A DNA stretch of 47,558 nucleotides. Source: Gammaproteobacteria bacterium (lineage in GTDB: Bacteria > Pseudomonadota > Gammaproteobacteria > Pseudomonadales > Pseudohongiellaceae). Shown here piece after piece: positions 33,469-41,888 of this stretch; position 1 is the first letter of the stretch; each line of letters opens with the position of its first letter. The position numbers were made by a program, and so were the translations under genes. The stretch lies in NCBI GenBank assembly GCA_030654835.1, contig JAURWS010000050.1, positions 1-47,558 on the forward strand, written 5' to 3'. The notes below the pieces were generated by a model that was given only the letters and a program-made list of their open reading frames with translations, made no database searches and had not been told where the DNA came from.

Positions 33469-35574
33469 TCATAGGCGCTCGCTGCTTCTCGTCAGACGCC
33501 CCTCGTTGAAGCACAAGACCGTGTCGGCAATCGTCAGCGGTGCCGTGCGGTGAGTGATCATGACCGTCGTCACCTGTAGCGCGCGAATCTCCCTCAGAAT
33601 CGCACTCTCGACCTGTGGATCGAGGTTGGCGGTGGCCTCATCCAGAAACAGAATGCGTGGCTGCGCATAGAAGGCTCGGGCCAGCAGCACGCGCTGCCCC
33701 TGCCCTGCCGACATGATCGAACCCATGTCACCAATCAGGCTGTTGCAGCCCATCGGCAAGCTGGCGATGAACTCCTCGATCTGCGCCATGCGGCAGGCTC
33801 GCCGCAGACGCTCCTGATCCACCTCGTCGGCAAACAGCGTGATGTTGTCCATCAGAGTTCCCGACAGCAGCTGATCGCTCTGCAGCACCCCCGCGCAGGC
33901 AGTGCGAAACTGCCTCAGCCCAAACGCCTGGATGTCGACACCATCGACGCGCACTACGCCTGAGGTCGGCAACAGCAGCCCCGCCATCACCTTAACGAGC
34001 GTGGACTTGCCGACACCGGACGGGCCCGTGATGGCGACAACTTCCCCCGGCGCAATCTCCAGTTCGACATCCAGGAAGACCGGGGTGCGCCCCCCCGGAT
34101 AACAATATTCCAGCCCTTCGAGCTGCAGCCGCCCCTGCACCGGCACGCGCAATTTCGGCAGATACAGTGTGTCGAACTCGCGTGGGGCACAGGTAATGTC
34201 AGACACCCGTTCCAATTGCAGTCGCAGCAATCTGATCTGCACCAGTTTCTCGATGAAGGAGCGAATGGACGACGAAAAATTGCTCTTCAGGGCGATGAAC
34301 GCGGTGAGGAAACCCAGCGACAGAGTACCTTCCAGAACCGACAGCGCCGCCAGATAAACCACCAGCACATTCTCCAGACCACTGAGCAGCCCATGCGCAG
34401 CATCGATCCGGATCATCACCCGCGTCAGTTGCACATTGGCGTTGACCTGTTCGGCATACTGATTTCGCCACAGCAGCGCGCGCGGCAGCTCTCGACAATA
34501 AAACTTGATGACCTCGATGGCGCGCATGTTTTCCATCAGGCTGGTGCTGGACTTCGCTTCCGCGACGATGCGCTGCTCGCTCAGAGATTTGACCGTCGGA
34601 ATCATCGCCAGCCGCAGCGTTGCTATCAGCACGACGAACGTCAGCACCACGCCCGCGAGCACGGCGTCGAAGTAAAACATGACGAGCAGCGTCAGCAACG
34701 CGAGTGTGCCATCCAGCACCACGGTGATCAGATCTTCCGTCAGGATGTTGCGGATTTCGCGAATGGAACCGAAGCGGGAGACCAGATCGCCGACGTGGCG
34801 CTTGCCGAAAAATTCCGTGGGCAGCGTGATCAGATGATGGAATACGTTGCCCGCCATCTGAAAGCCCAGTTGATTGGAGAAATACAGCTGCACGCTGGCA
34901 CGGGCGCTGCTCATCCCCACACTGGTCAGTGCCAGCAGAAAGAAACCGAGGGCGAGCATGGCAAGGAAATCGGCATCGAGCTTCGTGATGCCCTCGTCTA
35001 TCACCAGCTGCAGGTAGAACGCGGTGCCAATCGACGAGAGCTGCAGAAGCAGAGAGAGAATGAAGAGCTGCGCGACCGCCATGTTGAAGCCGGGGTAACG
35101 ACTGAACAGATCGAACAGCCGCGACCGCAGCTCCCGCCGCTCGGGCTCCAGAGCCCTGCCAGCCACGCACTCGATGGCGACGCCCGTGAAGTGCCGACCC
35201 AGCTCGCGCAGAGAATACTCGCGCCTGCCGACCGCCGGATCATGAATAACCACGCCCTTGGCAGACACGCTGCGCAGGACGACGAAGTGGTGCATGTCCC
35301 AGTGCAGAATTGCCGGCAACTGCAGCTGAGCGAGTTCGTCGCATTCGAGGCGCAGTGGCCGGGATTGCAGACCCAGCGCATTGGCAATCGACAACAGGTC
35401 ATTCAAGCCCGCGCCTCGTGCGGACACCGCGTAGTCCCGGCGCAAGCTATTCAGATCGATGTGTTTGCCATAATACGACGCCACCATAGACAAACACGCC
35501 AGCCCGCACTCAGTCCGCTCGGACTGCAACACTTCCGGAAGCCGGTGCCGAGTGGCGAACAGTGCCGCGATCAC
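33469..35574 (-). CDS. C39-peptidase ABC exporter (CvaB/RaxB type)
   Basis: 701 residues in the bacteriocin-exporter order: peptidase (1-140), six-helix membrane domain (about 160-440), nucleotide-binding domain (about 470-690). The peptidase has Gln17, Cys23, His96 and Asp112 (LQSERTECGLACLSMVASYY; LHWDMHHFVVL; VIHDPAVG), so it should be active and cut leaders after a double Gly. The ATPase has GPSGVGKST and RILFLDEATANLD, but its signature reads MSAGQGQR in place of LSGGQ. It overlaps the adaptor gene by four bases and closes a fatty-acyl operon. No precursor peptide gene is visible in the window. Confidence 0.92.
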   Translation of the reverse strand: MIAALFATRHRLPEVLQSERTECGLACLSMVASYYGKHIDLNSLRRDYAVSARGAGLNDLLSIANALGLQSRPLRLECDELAQLQLPAILHWDMHHFVVLRSVSAKGVVIHDPAVGRREYSLRELGRHFTGVAIECVAGRALEPERRELRSRLFDLFSRYPGFNMAVAQLFILSLLLQLSSIGTAFYLQLVIDEGITKLDADFLAMLALGFFLLALTSVGMSSARASVQLYFSNQLGFQMAGNVFHHLITLPTEFFGKRHVGDLVSRFGSIREIRNILTEDLITVVLDGTLALLTLLVMFYFDAVLAGVVLTFVVLIATLRLAMIPTVKSLSEQRIVAEAKSSTSLMENMRAIEVIKFYCRELPRALLWRNQYAEQVNANVQLTRVMIRIDAAHGLLSGLENVLVVYLAALSVLEGTLSLGFLTAFIALKSNFSSSIRSFIEKLVQIRLLRLQLERVSDITCAPREFDTLYLPKLRVPVQGRLQLEGLEYCYPGGRTPVFLDVELEIAPGEVVAITGPSGVGKSTLVKVMAGLLLPTSGVVRVDGVDIQAFGLRQFRTACAGVLQSDQLLSGTLMDNITLFADEVDQERLRRACRMAQIEEFIASLPMGCNSLIGDMGSIMSAGQGQRVLLARAFYAQPRILFLDEATANLDPQVESAILREIRALQVTTVMITHRTAPLTIADTVLCFNEGRLTRSSERL

Positions 35575-36815
35575 AGCTTTCTCCCGAGACTGCGCAACGG
35601 GGCGAGCACTCTCTGCAGGAGAGATTGCCGCGCCGTAACGATCTGCGCACTGAACTGCATGCCCGGCCGCAGACGCTCCAGCGCCGTGTCTTCGATCGCC
35701 TGCTTGCCCAATCGAGCGCGCACCAGATACACCGGTTCGCGAAGCTCGTGAGGCAGAGCGACCTCACGCGGGTCCATGACCGTGTCGGCAATAAACGTCA
35801 CCGTGGCCGGAAACGCGCCGAAGGTGCGTACGGGATAGGCATCGTAGGCAAGCATGATCTCCTGCTGCAGAGCCACCTCGCCCCGCGCCCGCGAGGGCAG
35901 GTAGAGCCACGCCTCCAGCTGGCTGTCTGCAGGCAATAAAGTGAGCAGTGGCTGATTCGGCTCCAGAGTGTCGCCTTGAGAGGCCAGCAGATTACTGACG
36001 ACGCCGGCCGCCGGTGCGGTCACCGCGAAAGCGCCTTGCGTCTCGACTTCCCTGCGGCGCGTCAGCAGTTGCGAGCGCGCACGTTCCAGCTCCAGCAACT
36101 CGTGCCGCAATTGCAGAGGCTGCATCGCCAGTTGGTGCTGCGCCTCCGCCAGTACCTGTCCGCGCGTTTCGATCTGCAGGAGATTCACGCGGCTCAACTG
36201 CTGCGCGCTGTAGAGTTTGTCCAGCTGCTGATCATGCAGGGAATCGGGCAGCATTCCCTGTTTGTGCAGATGGCTGCTGCGCGCATAGTCCTGTTCGCTG
36301 AGCGAGCGGCGACTCTCGATAAGTTCCTGCTGATCACCCAACAGCACCAGCTCGGCTTGCAGTGCCGATACTTTCTGCCTCCACTGTTCACTTTCCAAGG
36401 CCGCCGTCTCACAAGCCAGCTGTATCTCGTCTTCCAGTTGTCGCAGCTGACTGTCGACCTGCTGCAACAGGAAAGAAAGAGTCGCTCCGCCTTCCTGATC
36501 AAACTGCCGCGCCGACACGACGGCGAGTCGCTGCCCGGCATCCACTCGCTGACCTTCCCGGGCGACGATCTCCTGCAACACACCGGCACGCGCCGCATAG
36601 ACTTTCACGGCTCCGGCAAGCGGATTGAGTTGCCCCCGCGCGACTTCCGTCCGCTTGAAACCGGCGAATCCGGCAAACAGGAGAAACCCCATGAAAGTCA
36701 GCAGCATTCCGACGCAGAATAGACGCACGGCGGGCGGCTGATAGAACATGGCTGCACCGAACCGCTCACCGGTCATCGCCAGCAACGCCTCTTCTCTGAA
36801 CAGGCCCTGGCTCAT
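35571..36815 (-). CDS. HlyD/CvaA-type periplasmic adaptor
   Basis: 414 residues. One membrane helix near residues 31-52 (LFCVGMLLTFMGFLLFAGFA) is preceded by a short cytoplasmic tail with a CvaA-like FYQPPAVR. The lipoyl half-motif VYAARAGVLQEIVAREGQRV, a long coiled coil (QVDSQLRQLEDEIQLACETA and on) and the second half FAVTAPAAGVVSNLLASQGD follow. It should link the C39 exporter to an outer-membrane channel; none is encoded in this operon, so a TolC or the channel at 7621-9036 may serve. ATG 36815 overlaps the upstream stop (ATGA), and the stop overlaps the exporter start in the same way. Confidence 0.9.
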   Translation of the reverse strand: MSQGLFREEALLAMTGERFGAAMFYQPPAVRLFCVGMLLTFMGFLLFAGFAGFKRTEVARGQLNPLAGAVKVYAARAGVLQEIVAREGQRVDAGQRLAVVSARQFDQEGGATLSFLLQQVDSQLRQLEDEIQLACETAALESEQWRQKVSALQAELVLLGDQQELIESRRSLSEQDYARSSHLHKQGMLPDSLHDQQLDKLYSAQQLSRVNLLQIETRGQVLAEAQHQLAMQPLQLRHELLELERARSQLLTRRREVETQGAFAVTAPAAGVVSNLLASQGDTLEPNQPLLTLLPADSQLEAWLYLPSRARGEVALQQEIMLAYDAYPVRTFGAFPATVTFIADTVMDPREVALPHELREPVYLVRARLGKQAIEDTALERLRPGMQFSAQIVTARQSLLQRVLAPLRSLGRKL

Positions 36816-38074
36816 GAATGAGCCCCTCGTGCTGGCGCGGTCACCAGACCATTCAGGGTGCCACTGCGGTGACAGTAGCCCGGCAGTGAGGGAAGATATT
36901 TCCACTGCGCGGGTGCACGTCTTATCCAGCGTTCGGCGAGCAGCGCGAGTCTCTGGGTGATGCGGGTGGCGGCCATTGCCACGGACTCGCCTTGCAGCAC
37001 CCGCGTGTCGATCAGGTCTTCCATTTCAATCACATCGACGCCAGCGCTTTCCCATGTGACAAACGGAATGATCGGAGCCCGCCCGGCAATCGCCAGCAGC
37101 GCCGGACCTTTGACGAGACGAGCCCTGCAACCGAAAAACATAACCTCCGTTGTCGTGCCGAAGTCATCTCTCAGATCAAACAGCACTCCCAGACTGCGAT
37201 CGCCCTTGCGCAGTCCCGCCACGGCCTCCAGCGGGGCGTCCACTCCGTGCCTCAACACCTGCAGGTGCAGACCCGACCCCGGCGCGTCGGTTGTCGGCGA
37301 CCGACTCTCGCGCTGCAACGACAAGACCGTGCGCCCGCTCTCGACCTGCTCGGCAATGCTTCGGAAGGCGCCCACAAAATCCCCCATGTGGATAGTCACC
37401 AGCACTCGCGAACCCGGATGTCGTCGCACCAGTGCCGCATAGGCTTTCCTGTCCGGCCACACAAACCTTGGCTGCGCAGGAAGCGACCCGGCGGCCTCAT
37501 CATGCTCACAACGCTTGGCGTAGTTGTACTCGAAATAGAAGTCGTGCTGCTGCAGCAGTCGACGCAGCGCCGCGTGCGGTTCATGGAGCAAGGGGCTCAG
37601 TCCTAGAATCACCGCTTCACGGTGTGCGATGGCCGCTGGCAGGCGGGATTTCAATGGCGCCCGCAGTCGGTGAAGGACTCTCAATATCCGTTGTTGCTGC
37701 CATGGCGCCAAGGCGCTCTCCAGACAATCTGCGGCCATTCTCTGCAGGAACACATAGACAACCTCTACGAATGTCCTGCGTGAAAACCACGCGGGCATCC
37801 CGGACGCGTACTCCAGAACCTGTTTGCTTGCTGCAGCGCAGAAATCCTGTGGACTCAATTCGATACGCAGACCGACCTCGGTATGCAGCAATCGGGTCGC
37901 ACCCGAGGGCCACGGATACTCACGCAGCAGCGCACGAATCACCGACGGCTCGCGACAGGCAAACATCTGCTCCAACGCCTTGCACGTCGAAGACAGCGCT
38001 TCGACATAATTGCCGTCGCGATGGGCGGCACCGGCCTCCATCAACAGGCGCGCTGCTGCGATCCTCGTATTCAT
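36812..38074 (-). CDS. LpxL/HtrB-like acyltransferase (LPLAT superfamily)
   Basis: 420 residues. The first 200 are helical without a recognised family. From about 215 the sequence follows the lauroyl/myristoyl acyltransferase fold: RVLVTIHMGDFVGAFRSIAE with His229, then GVLFDLRDDFGTTTEVMFFG, then LVKGPALLAIAGRAPIIPFV. In LpxL the catalytic motif is H(x)4D/E; here Asp232 lies three residues after His229 and position +5 is Val, so the motif is altered. No N-terminal membrane anchor is obvious. Family members use acyl-ACP donors, which fits the ACP gene directly upstream (four-base overlap). The acceptor is unknown: lipid, amine or peptide. Confidence 0.72.
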   Translation of the reverse strand: MNTRIAAARLLMEAGAAHRDGNYVEALSSTCKALEQMFACREPSVIRALLREYPWPSGATRLLHTEVGLRIELSPQDFCAAASKQVLEYASGMPAWFSRRTFVEVVYVFLQRMAADCLESALAPWQQQRILRVLHRLRAPLKSRLPAAIAHREAVILGLSPLLHEPHAALRRLLQQHDFYFEYNYAKRCEHDEAAGSLPAQPRFVWPDRKAYAALVRRHPGSRVLVTIHMGDFVGAFRSIAEQVESGRTVLSLQRESRSPTTDAPGSGLHLQVLRHGVDAPLEAVAGLRKGDRSLGVLFDLRDDFGTTTEVMFFGCRARLVKGPALLAIAGRAPIIPFVTWESAGVDVIEMEDLIDTRVLQGESVAMAATRITQRLALLAERWIRRAPAQWKYLPSLPGYCHRSGTLNGLVTAPARGAHS

Positions 38075-38367
38075 ACGGTTGCTTCCTGCTGCGGAGCCAT
38101 TTGCTGCGAAGCCCTCTGCAGTGCATCGCTGAACATCTCGATAACATCCGCCACACTTTCCAATTGCGCCAGCTGCTCTTCGTCGACCTGCACCTGATAG
38201 CAGGACTCCAGCTCGAAGACGACCTCCACCAACTGCAGCGACTCCAACCCCAAGGCGCCGATGGTAGTGTCGGGCAGCGGGTCCACCGTCTGGCCGCGTT
38301 GTCCGCAGACGTCTTTGAATACCTCCAGCACCCGGCGCTGCACCGCTTCTTCAACACTTTTCTGCAT
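38071..38367 (-). CDS. Acyl carrier protein
   Basis: 98 residues. The phosphopantetheine site is Ser43 in GALGLESLQLVEVVFELESC, close to the canonical GxDSL with Glu for Asp. Charge is strongly acidic until the Gln-rich C-terminal tail. AAGGAG lies seven bases before ATG 38367; the alternative GTG 38371 is too close. Its 5' end overlaps the ligase gene by 17 bases and its 3' end overlaps the acyltransferase gene by four, so stoichiometric coupling is likely. It is distinct from fatty-acid-synthesis AcpP in sequence and context and is dedicated to this cluster. Confidence 0.93.
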   Translation of the reverse strand: MQKSVEEAVQRRVLEVFKDVCGQRGQTVDPLPDTTIGALGLESLQLVEVVFELESCYQVQVDEEQLAQLESVADVIEMFSDALQRASQQMAPQQEATV

Positions 38368-40024
38368 GTTCACACTCCTTGTCAGCTCGATTTAAATAGT
38401 CTCCTGCCAGATAACGTTCACGACAGCGCATGCGTTGCAGTTTGCCGCTACTGGTCAAGGGCAGGCTGTGCCGGGGCGCCACCACGATGTCAGTGGCGAG
38501 AATGCCCGGCGACTGACACAACCGCGACTGTAAATCTGGAATACTGAGTTCAATCAGCCGGGGATCGATGCTGCCATCGGCTTCCAGCAGGATGACCAGT
38601 GAGTCTGCTGCATCCGGGTTCAGCTCGAAGGCAGCGCTGCGCTCCACGCCTTTGTCGCACAGCAACGCCTCCACCTCTGCCTCGATGTCCTCCGCATGAA
38701 AGCTGCGCCCTCGCCGCTTGATCAGCGTCTTGCAGCGCCCCGTGAAGTAGAGATTGCCCTCGTGGACATAGCCCAGGTCGCCAGTACGCAGGAAGCCCGT
38801 CCTGCCGACGTCGAAAGTGGCAGCGGTGCTCACCGCATCTCTATGGTAGCCATTGCCCAGTGCAGCAGAGCGCACCAGAATCTCCCCGGCCTCCCCTTCC
38901 GCAACTTCACGCCCCGCTTCTGTATCCACGATGCGAATGTCCACGCGCCCATTCAGCTGGCCAATACTCACGTCCTCGCGCTCTGTATGACGAAGTCTGC
39001 CTTGCTGTCGATTAGTGTGTAGCCCCTGACGACTGCACACATAGAGCGTCGCCTCCGCCAGTCCGTAGCAGGGATGCCATGCCTGCTCGGTAAATCCCCT
39101 GCGTTCAAACCGTGCCGAGAATTTTCTCAACGTGTCCGCTGACACTCTTTGCGCGCCGCAATAGGCAAGACGCCAGCTACGCAGATCCAGCGCCTCCAGC
39201 TCTTCCTCGATGACTCGCGAATGGCAGTGCTCATAGGCGAAGTCCGGCGCGCCACTGATCGTGCCCTGATAACGAGAGATGGCCTGCAACCAGCGCACCG
39301 GTTTGGCTGCGAAGCCCGATGGCGCCAGAAAGTAGTTGTGTATGCCGCAGTACAACGGGGTGATGACATGCCCAATCAGGCCCATGTCGTGATGGAAGGG
39401 CAGCCAGCTCACGCCGATATCTGCACCCGAGCACGCAAACGCCTGTGCGATCAGTTCGCAGTTGTGCAGGATGGCGGCGTGCGTGATCTCCACGCCTTTC
39501 GGTGCCGACGTGGACCCTGAGGTGTACTGGATAAAGGCGAGGTCCTGAGACTCCGGGGCAGGTCTTTGCCACCGTGCCATTCGGTCTGTACGACGTGTAT
39601 GAACGTTGTCCGTATGGACTATTTGCAACGGATCACCGACAGTCAGCTCCGCCGGAAGATGTCGCGCTGTGGCACTCAGCGTCAACAGCGCACCTGCCCT
39701 GCTCGCACGGATAATTCCCATCAGCACGCGCCAGTCCCGCCCCCTTGGCCGGGCGACCGGCACGGGATATGCGCCAGCCAGCAGCGCAGCGAAGAAGGCC
39801 ACGATGAACTCACTGCCATGGGGGTACAGCAGCACCACGGGCTGGTGCTTCAAACCATAAGCCTGCAGGACTTCGGCAAGATCGCGTGCCTGCACGAAGA
39901 GAGCGGAAACGGTAAGAGACTGACTGACAGCACCATCGCGATCCAGAAAGGAATACAGCGGCATATCGGGCTGTGAGTGCAGGCGAGATTCAAAAAGCGA
40001 AAGCAGATCCCGATCCTTGGGCAT
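38351..40024 (-). CDS. Fatty acyl-AMP ligase (FAAL)
   Basis: 557 residues of the adenylate-forming family. The P-loop is YTSGSTSAPKGVEITH, and WLPFHHDMGLIGHVITPLYC plus PVRWLQAISRYQGTISGAPD are typical of FAALs, which carry an insertion that prevents CoA use and hand acyl-AMP to an ACP. CYGLAEATLYV, TGDLGYVHEGNLYFTGRCKT and the C-terminal lysine region SSGKLQRMRCRERYL are all present. It should activate a free fatty acid with ATP and load the ACP encoded next. ATG 40024 is chosen because AAGGA lies eight bases upstream; ATG 40033 is too close to it. First gene of the operon. Confidence 0.93.
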   Translation of the reverse strand: MPKDRDLLSLFESRLHSQPDMPLYSFLDRDGAVSQSLTVSALFVQARDLAEVLQAYGLKHQPVVLLYPHGSEFIVAFFAALLAGAYPVPVARPRGRDWRVLMGIIRASRAGALLTLSATARHLPAELTVGDPLQIVHTDNVHTRRTDRMARWQRPAPESQDLAFIQYTSGSTSAPKGVEITHAAILHNCELIAQAFACSGADIGVSWLPFHHDMGLIGHVITPLYCGIHNYFLAPSGFAAKPVRWLQAISRYQGTISGAPDFAYEHCHSRVIEEELEALDLRSWRLAYCGAQRVSADTLRKFSARFERRGFTEQAWHPCYGLAEATLYVCSRQGLHTNRQQGRLRHTEREDVSIGQLNGRVDIRIVDTEAGREVAEGEAGEILVRSAALGNGYHRDAVSTAATFDVGRTGFLRTGDLGYVHEGNLYFTGRCKTLIKRRGRSFHAEDIEAEVEALLCDKGVERSAAFELNPDAADSLVILLEADGSIDPRLIELSIPDLQSRLCQSPGILATDIVVAPRHSLPLTSSGKLQRMRCRERYLAGDYLNRADKECEHAEKC

Positions 40025-40082
40025 GGGTTTCATCCTTGAGCTGACATGAACAACTGGCACAGAGAAATCACAGCGCTCTCGT

Positions 40083-40101
40083 CCCTCTCTTCCTGAGAGG
40101 G
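40083..40101 (-). promoter_or_regulatory. Leader hairpin of the FAAL operon
   Basis: CCCTCTC, five bases, then GAGAGGG form a perfect 7-bp stem about 60 bases before the FAAL start and within the predicted 5' leader. It has no T-tract, so attenuation is only a possibility; mRNA stabilisation or protein binding are alternatives. Confidence 0.4.
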
Positions 40102-40128
40102 GTTGTACGAATCTGAGCTTGTGAATCG

Positions 40129-40157
40129 ACTATAGGCAGGGAATTAAAAATCGTCAA
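40129..40157 (-). promoter_or_regulatory. Sigma70-type promoter of the FAAL operon
   Basis: On the minus strand TTGACG (40157-40152) and TATAGT (40134-40129) are separated by exactly 17 bp (ATTTTTAATTCCCTGCC). This matches five of six -35 bases and five of six -10 bases. A transcript from about 40122 would have a leader near 98 bases long that includes the hairpin at 40083-40101. Confidence 0.65.
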
Positions 40158-40255
40158 ATCGGGCAGCGTCGGGCGCGAATGCAAAATCCGGACTATGCTT
40201 ACGTTAACTGGACAAGTCACAAGACCTTCAAGTGAGACCTTCAAGGAGGATTGCC

Positions 40256-41278
40256 ATGCTCATACACAGCCCGCTCAACAAGCAACTGCGCCAGACAGCC
40301 GACGCGCCGGACCAGACTTCTCAGCACTCCTCCCAGCATTCCTGCCAGCAATCAGAGTTCAGCGCCGAAGTGAACGGTGTCATCCCCTGGCACTACCCGC
40401 AAGTCAAAACGCCGATTCACCGCCTGTATGAACTCGCGAAGGCCGGTCAGTGGAATGCCAGCACTGACATCCCCTGGCAGCAGGACGGCGAGTACGCGCA
40501 CTTCCCTTCCAGCGACGAAGGCAATCCGCTGCTGGGATTTCCGGATTATGATCGATTGCCGGAAGCCGAGCGTCGGCGCTTGAGCTGGTGGCAGCATCGC
40601 CTGGAGATTGCGGAGCTATTGCACGGCGAACAGGCGGCCATGCTGATCGCCTCGCAACTGGTGTCGTGCCTGCCCACTGTTGAGGCCAAATTGTTCGCCA
40701 GTACCCAGGTGGCAGATGAGGCCCGGCACGTGGAATTCTTTTCCCGCTATCTGCACGAATTGGGAGGAGAAATTCCGCCCCCCAGCAACGCGCTGATGAA
40801 CCTCATACACGAATGCGTGGACGAGCCGCGCTGGGACATGAAATTCATTTCCTGCCAAATACTCATCGAGAGTCTCGCCATGGCCCGCTTTCAGGAGTTG
40901 CGCCAGCACACGCGCGTGCCGGTGCTGCGCTTCGCCATCGATTACATCTTGCGTGACGAGGCACGGCACGTTCGCTTCGGGGTCGAGTTCCTGCGCGAAC
41001 ATATGGCGACGCTGGATGAGGCCGCACTGGAGGAGCGCAGCCGCTTCGTGCTCGACAATGTCCTGCGGCTGGCCAATTCTCTGAATATCTACAACCGTAT
41101 CGGCCTGGCGAAGGGGTGGGATCTGGCGGAGCTGCGGCGCCATCTGCGCCGCTATCGCCTGCAGCACCCGGAGCTCAACCGGCAGCGCTTCCGGCAGCTG
41201 ACGCTGAACATGGACGCTGTCGGTCTGCTGACCACTGCCGGGCGAACAAGGCTGGAGCGGATGAATCTACTCAGCTGA
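40256..41278 (+). CDS. Ferritin-like diiron oxygenase/desaturase-type protein
   Basis: 340 residues. A polar Gln/His/Ser-rich N-terminus (1-40) precedes a helical bundle. All six ligands of a carboxylate-bridged diiron site are in order: Glu125 (LLHGEQAAMLI), Glu155 and His158 (VADEARHVEFF), Glu205 (ILIESLAMARF), Glu235 and His238 (LRDEARHVRFG). This E, ExxH, E, ExxH pattern is that of soluble desaturases, hydroxylases and R2-like proteins. The QWNASTDIPW element is shared with uncharacterised ferritin-like oxygenases. AAGGAGGA lies seven bases before ATG 40256. The gene diverges from the FAAL-ACP operon, so an acyl-ACP or an acylated product is a reasonable substrate. AurF-like N-oxygenation is an alternative. 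Confidence 0.82.
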   Translation: MLIHSPLNKQLRQTADAPDQTSQHSSQHSCQQSEFSAEVNGVIPWHYPQVKTPIHRLYELAKAGQWNASTDIPWQQDGEYAHFPSSDEGNPLLGFPDYDRLPEAERRRLSWWQHRLEIAELLHGEQAAMLIASQLVSCLPTVEAKLFASTQVADEARHVEFFSRYLHELGGEIPPPSNALMNLIHECVDEPRWDMKFISCQILIESLAMARFQELRQHTRVPVLRFAIDYILRDEARHVRFGVEFLREHMATLDEAALEERSRFVLDNVLRLANSLNIYNRIGLAKGWDLAELRRHLRRYRLQHPELNRQRFRQLTLNMDAVGLLTTAGRTRLERMNLLS

Positions 41279-41422
41279 GATCCGCAGTCGGCCACAGCGA
41301 AAGCAGCAGGACAGGCAGGCTGGCTGTGTGCGCCAGATCGCAGATCAACGCGCATACTGGTGTAAGATGTGACCAGCATCCCGAATGCCCTTTCAATTCA
41401 ATGATTCAAAAAGGAATTCTCC

Positions 41423-41854
41423 ATGAAGACTCGTGTCTCACTGCGCTCCGTGCTGCTCTGCTGCGGCCTCCTGGTTTTCAGCAGCTGCGCCGAAATGGGC
41501 ATGGTGCGGGGAAATCCACCGGCCAGCACTGGCAGAGTCATCACCAATTCTCCCGGGAATTCCGGCAACACCCCCGCAGCCGCGCGCGCCAGCATCACGG
41601 CAGCACAGGCTCGCCAGCTGGCGGCTGCAGCCGGTCTGACCGGACGCCGCGCTCTGCCACCGGGCATCGCGCGCAATCTGGCACGCGGCAAGCCACTGCC
41701 CCCAGGCATCGCTCGCACGCGAGTGCCACAGGGCATGTTGTCTGGCCTGCCGTCGATTGCCGATCATGAGTGGCGCATCGCCGGGCAGGATCTGATCCTG
41801 GTTGCCATCGCGACGGCCGTGGTGGTGGAGATTCTCGAAGAGGTGTTTGAGTAG
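41423..41854 (+). CDS. CigR-like lipoprotein
   Basis: 143 residues. A lipoprotein signal with the lipobox FSSC (VLLCCGLLVFSSC) is followed by a low-complexity linker and the repeated element ALPPGIARNLARGKPLPPGI, typical of CigR/anti-virulence-regulator family proteins. A hydrophobic C-terminal segment (LILVAIATAVVVEILEEVF) may contact the membrane. In Salmonella CigR limits virulence factor expression; its general role elsewhere is unknown. AAAAGGAATT lies before ATG 41423. The 144 bases upstream hold no other gene. Confidence 0.75.
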   Translation: MKTRVSLRSVLLCCGLLVFSSCAEMGMVRGNPPASTGRVITNSPGNSGNTPAAARASITAAQARQLAAAAGLTGRRALPPGIARNLARGKPLPPGIARTRVPQGMLSGLPSIADHEWRIAGQDLILVAIATAVVVEILEEVFE

Positions 41855-41860
41855 CGGCGG

Positions 41861-41881
41861 GCGCCTCGGGTCGTGAGGCGC
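41861..41881. terminator. GC-rich hairpin between convergent genes
   Basis: GCGCCTC (41861-41867) and GAGGCGC (41875-41881) form a perfect stem with a seven-base loop, placed in the 34-base gap between the CigR-like gene and speA. There is no T-tract on either strand, so it may be a weak or Rho-assisted bidirectional terminator. Confidence 0.45.
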
Positions 41882-41888
41882 GGCCAGC

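Noticed and set aside
34216-35751. Plus-strand open frame of 511 codons opposite the C39 exporter
   Set aside because: Gln/His/Arg-rich and without domains; the minus strand has peptidase and ABC motifs.
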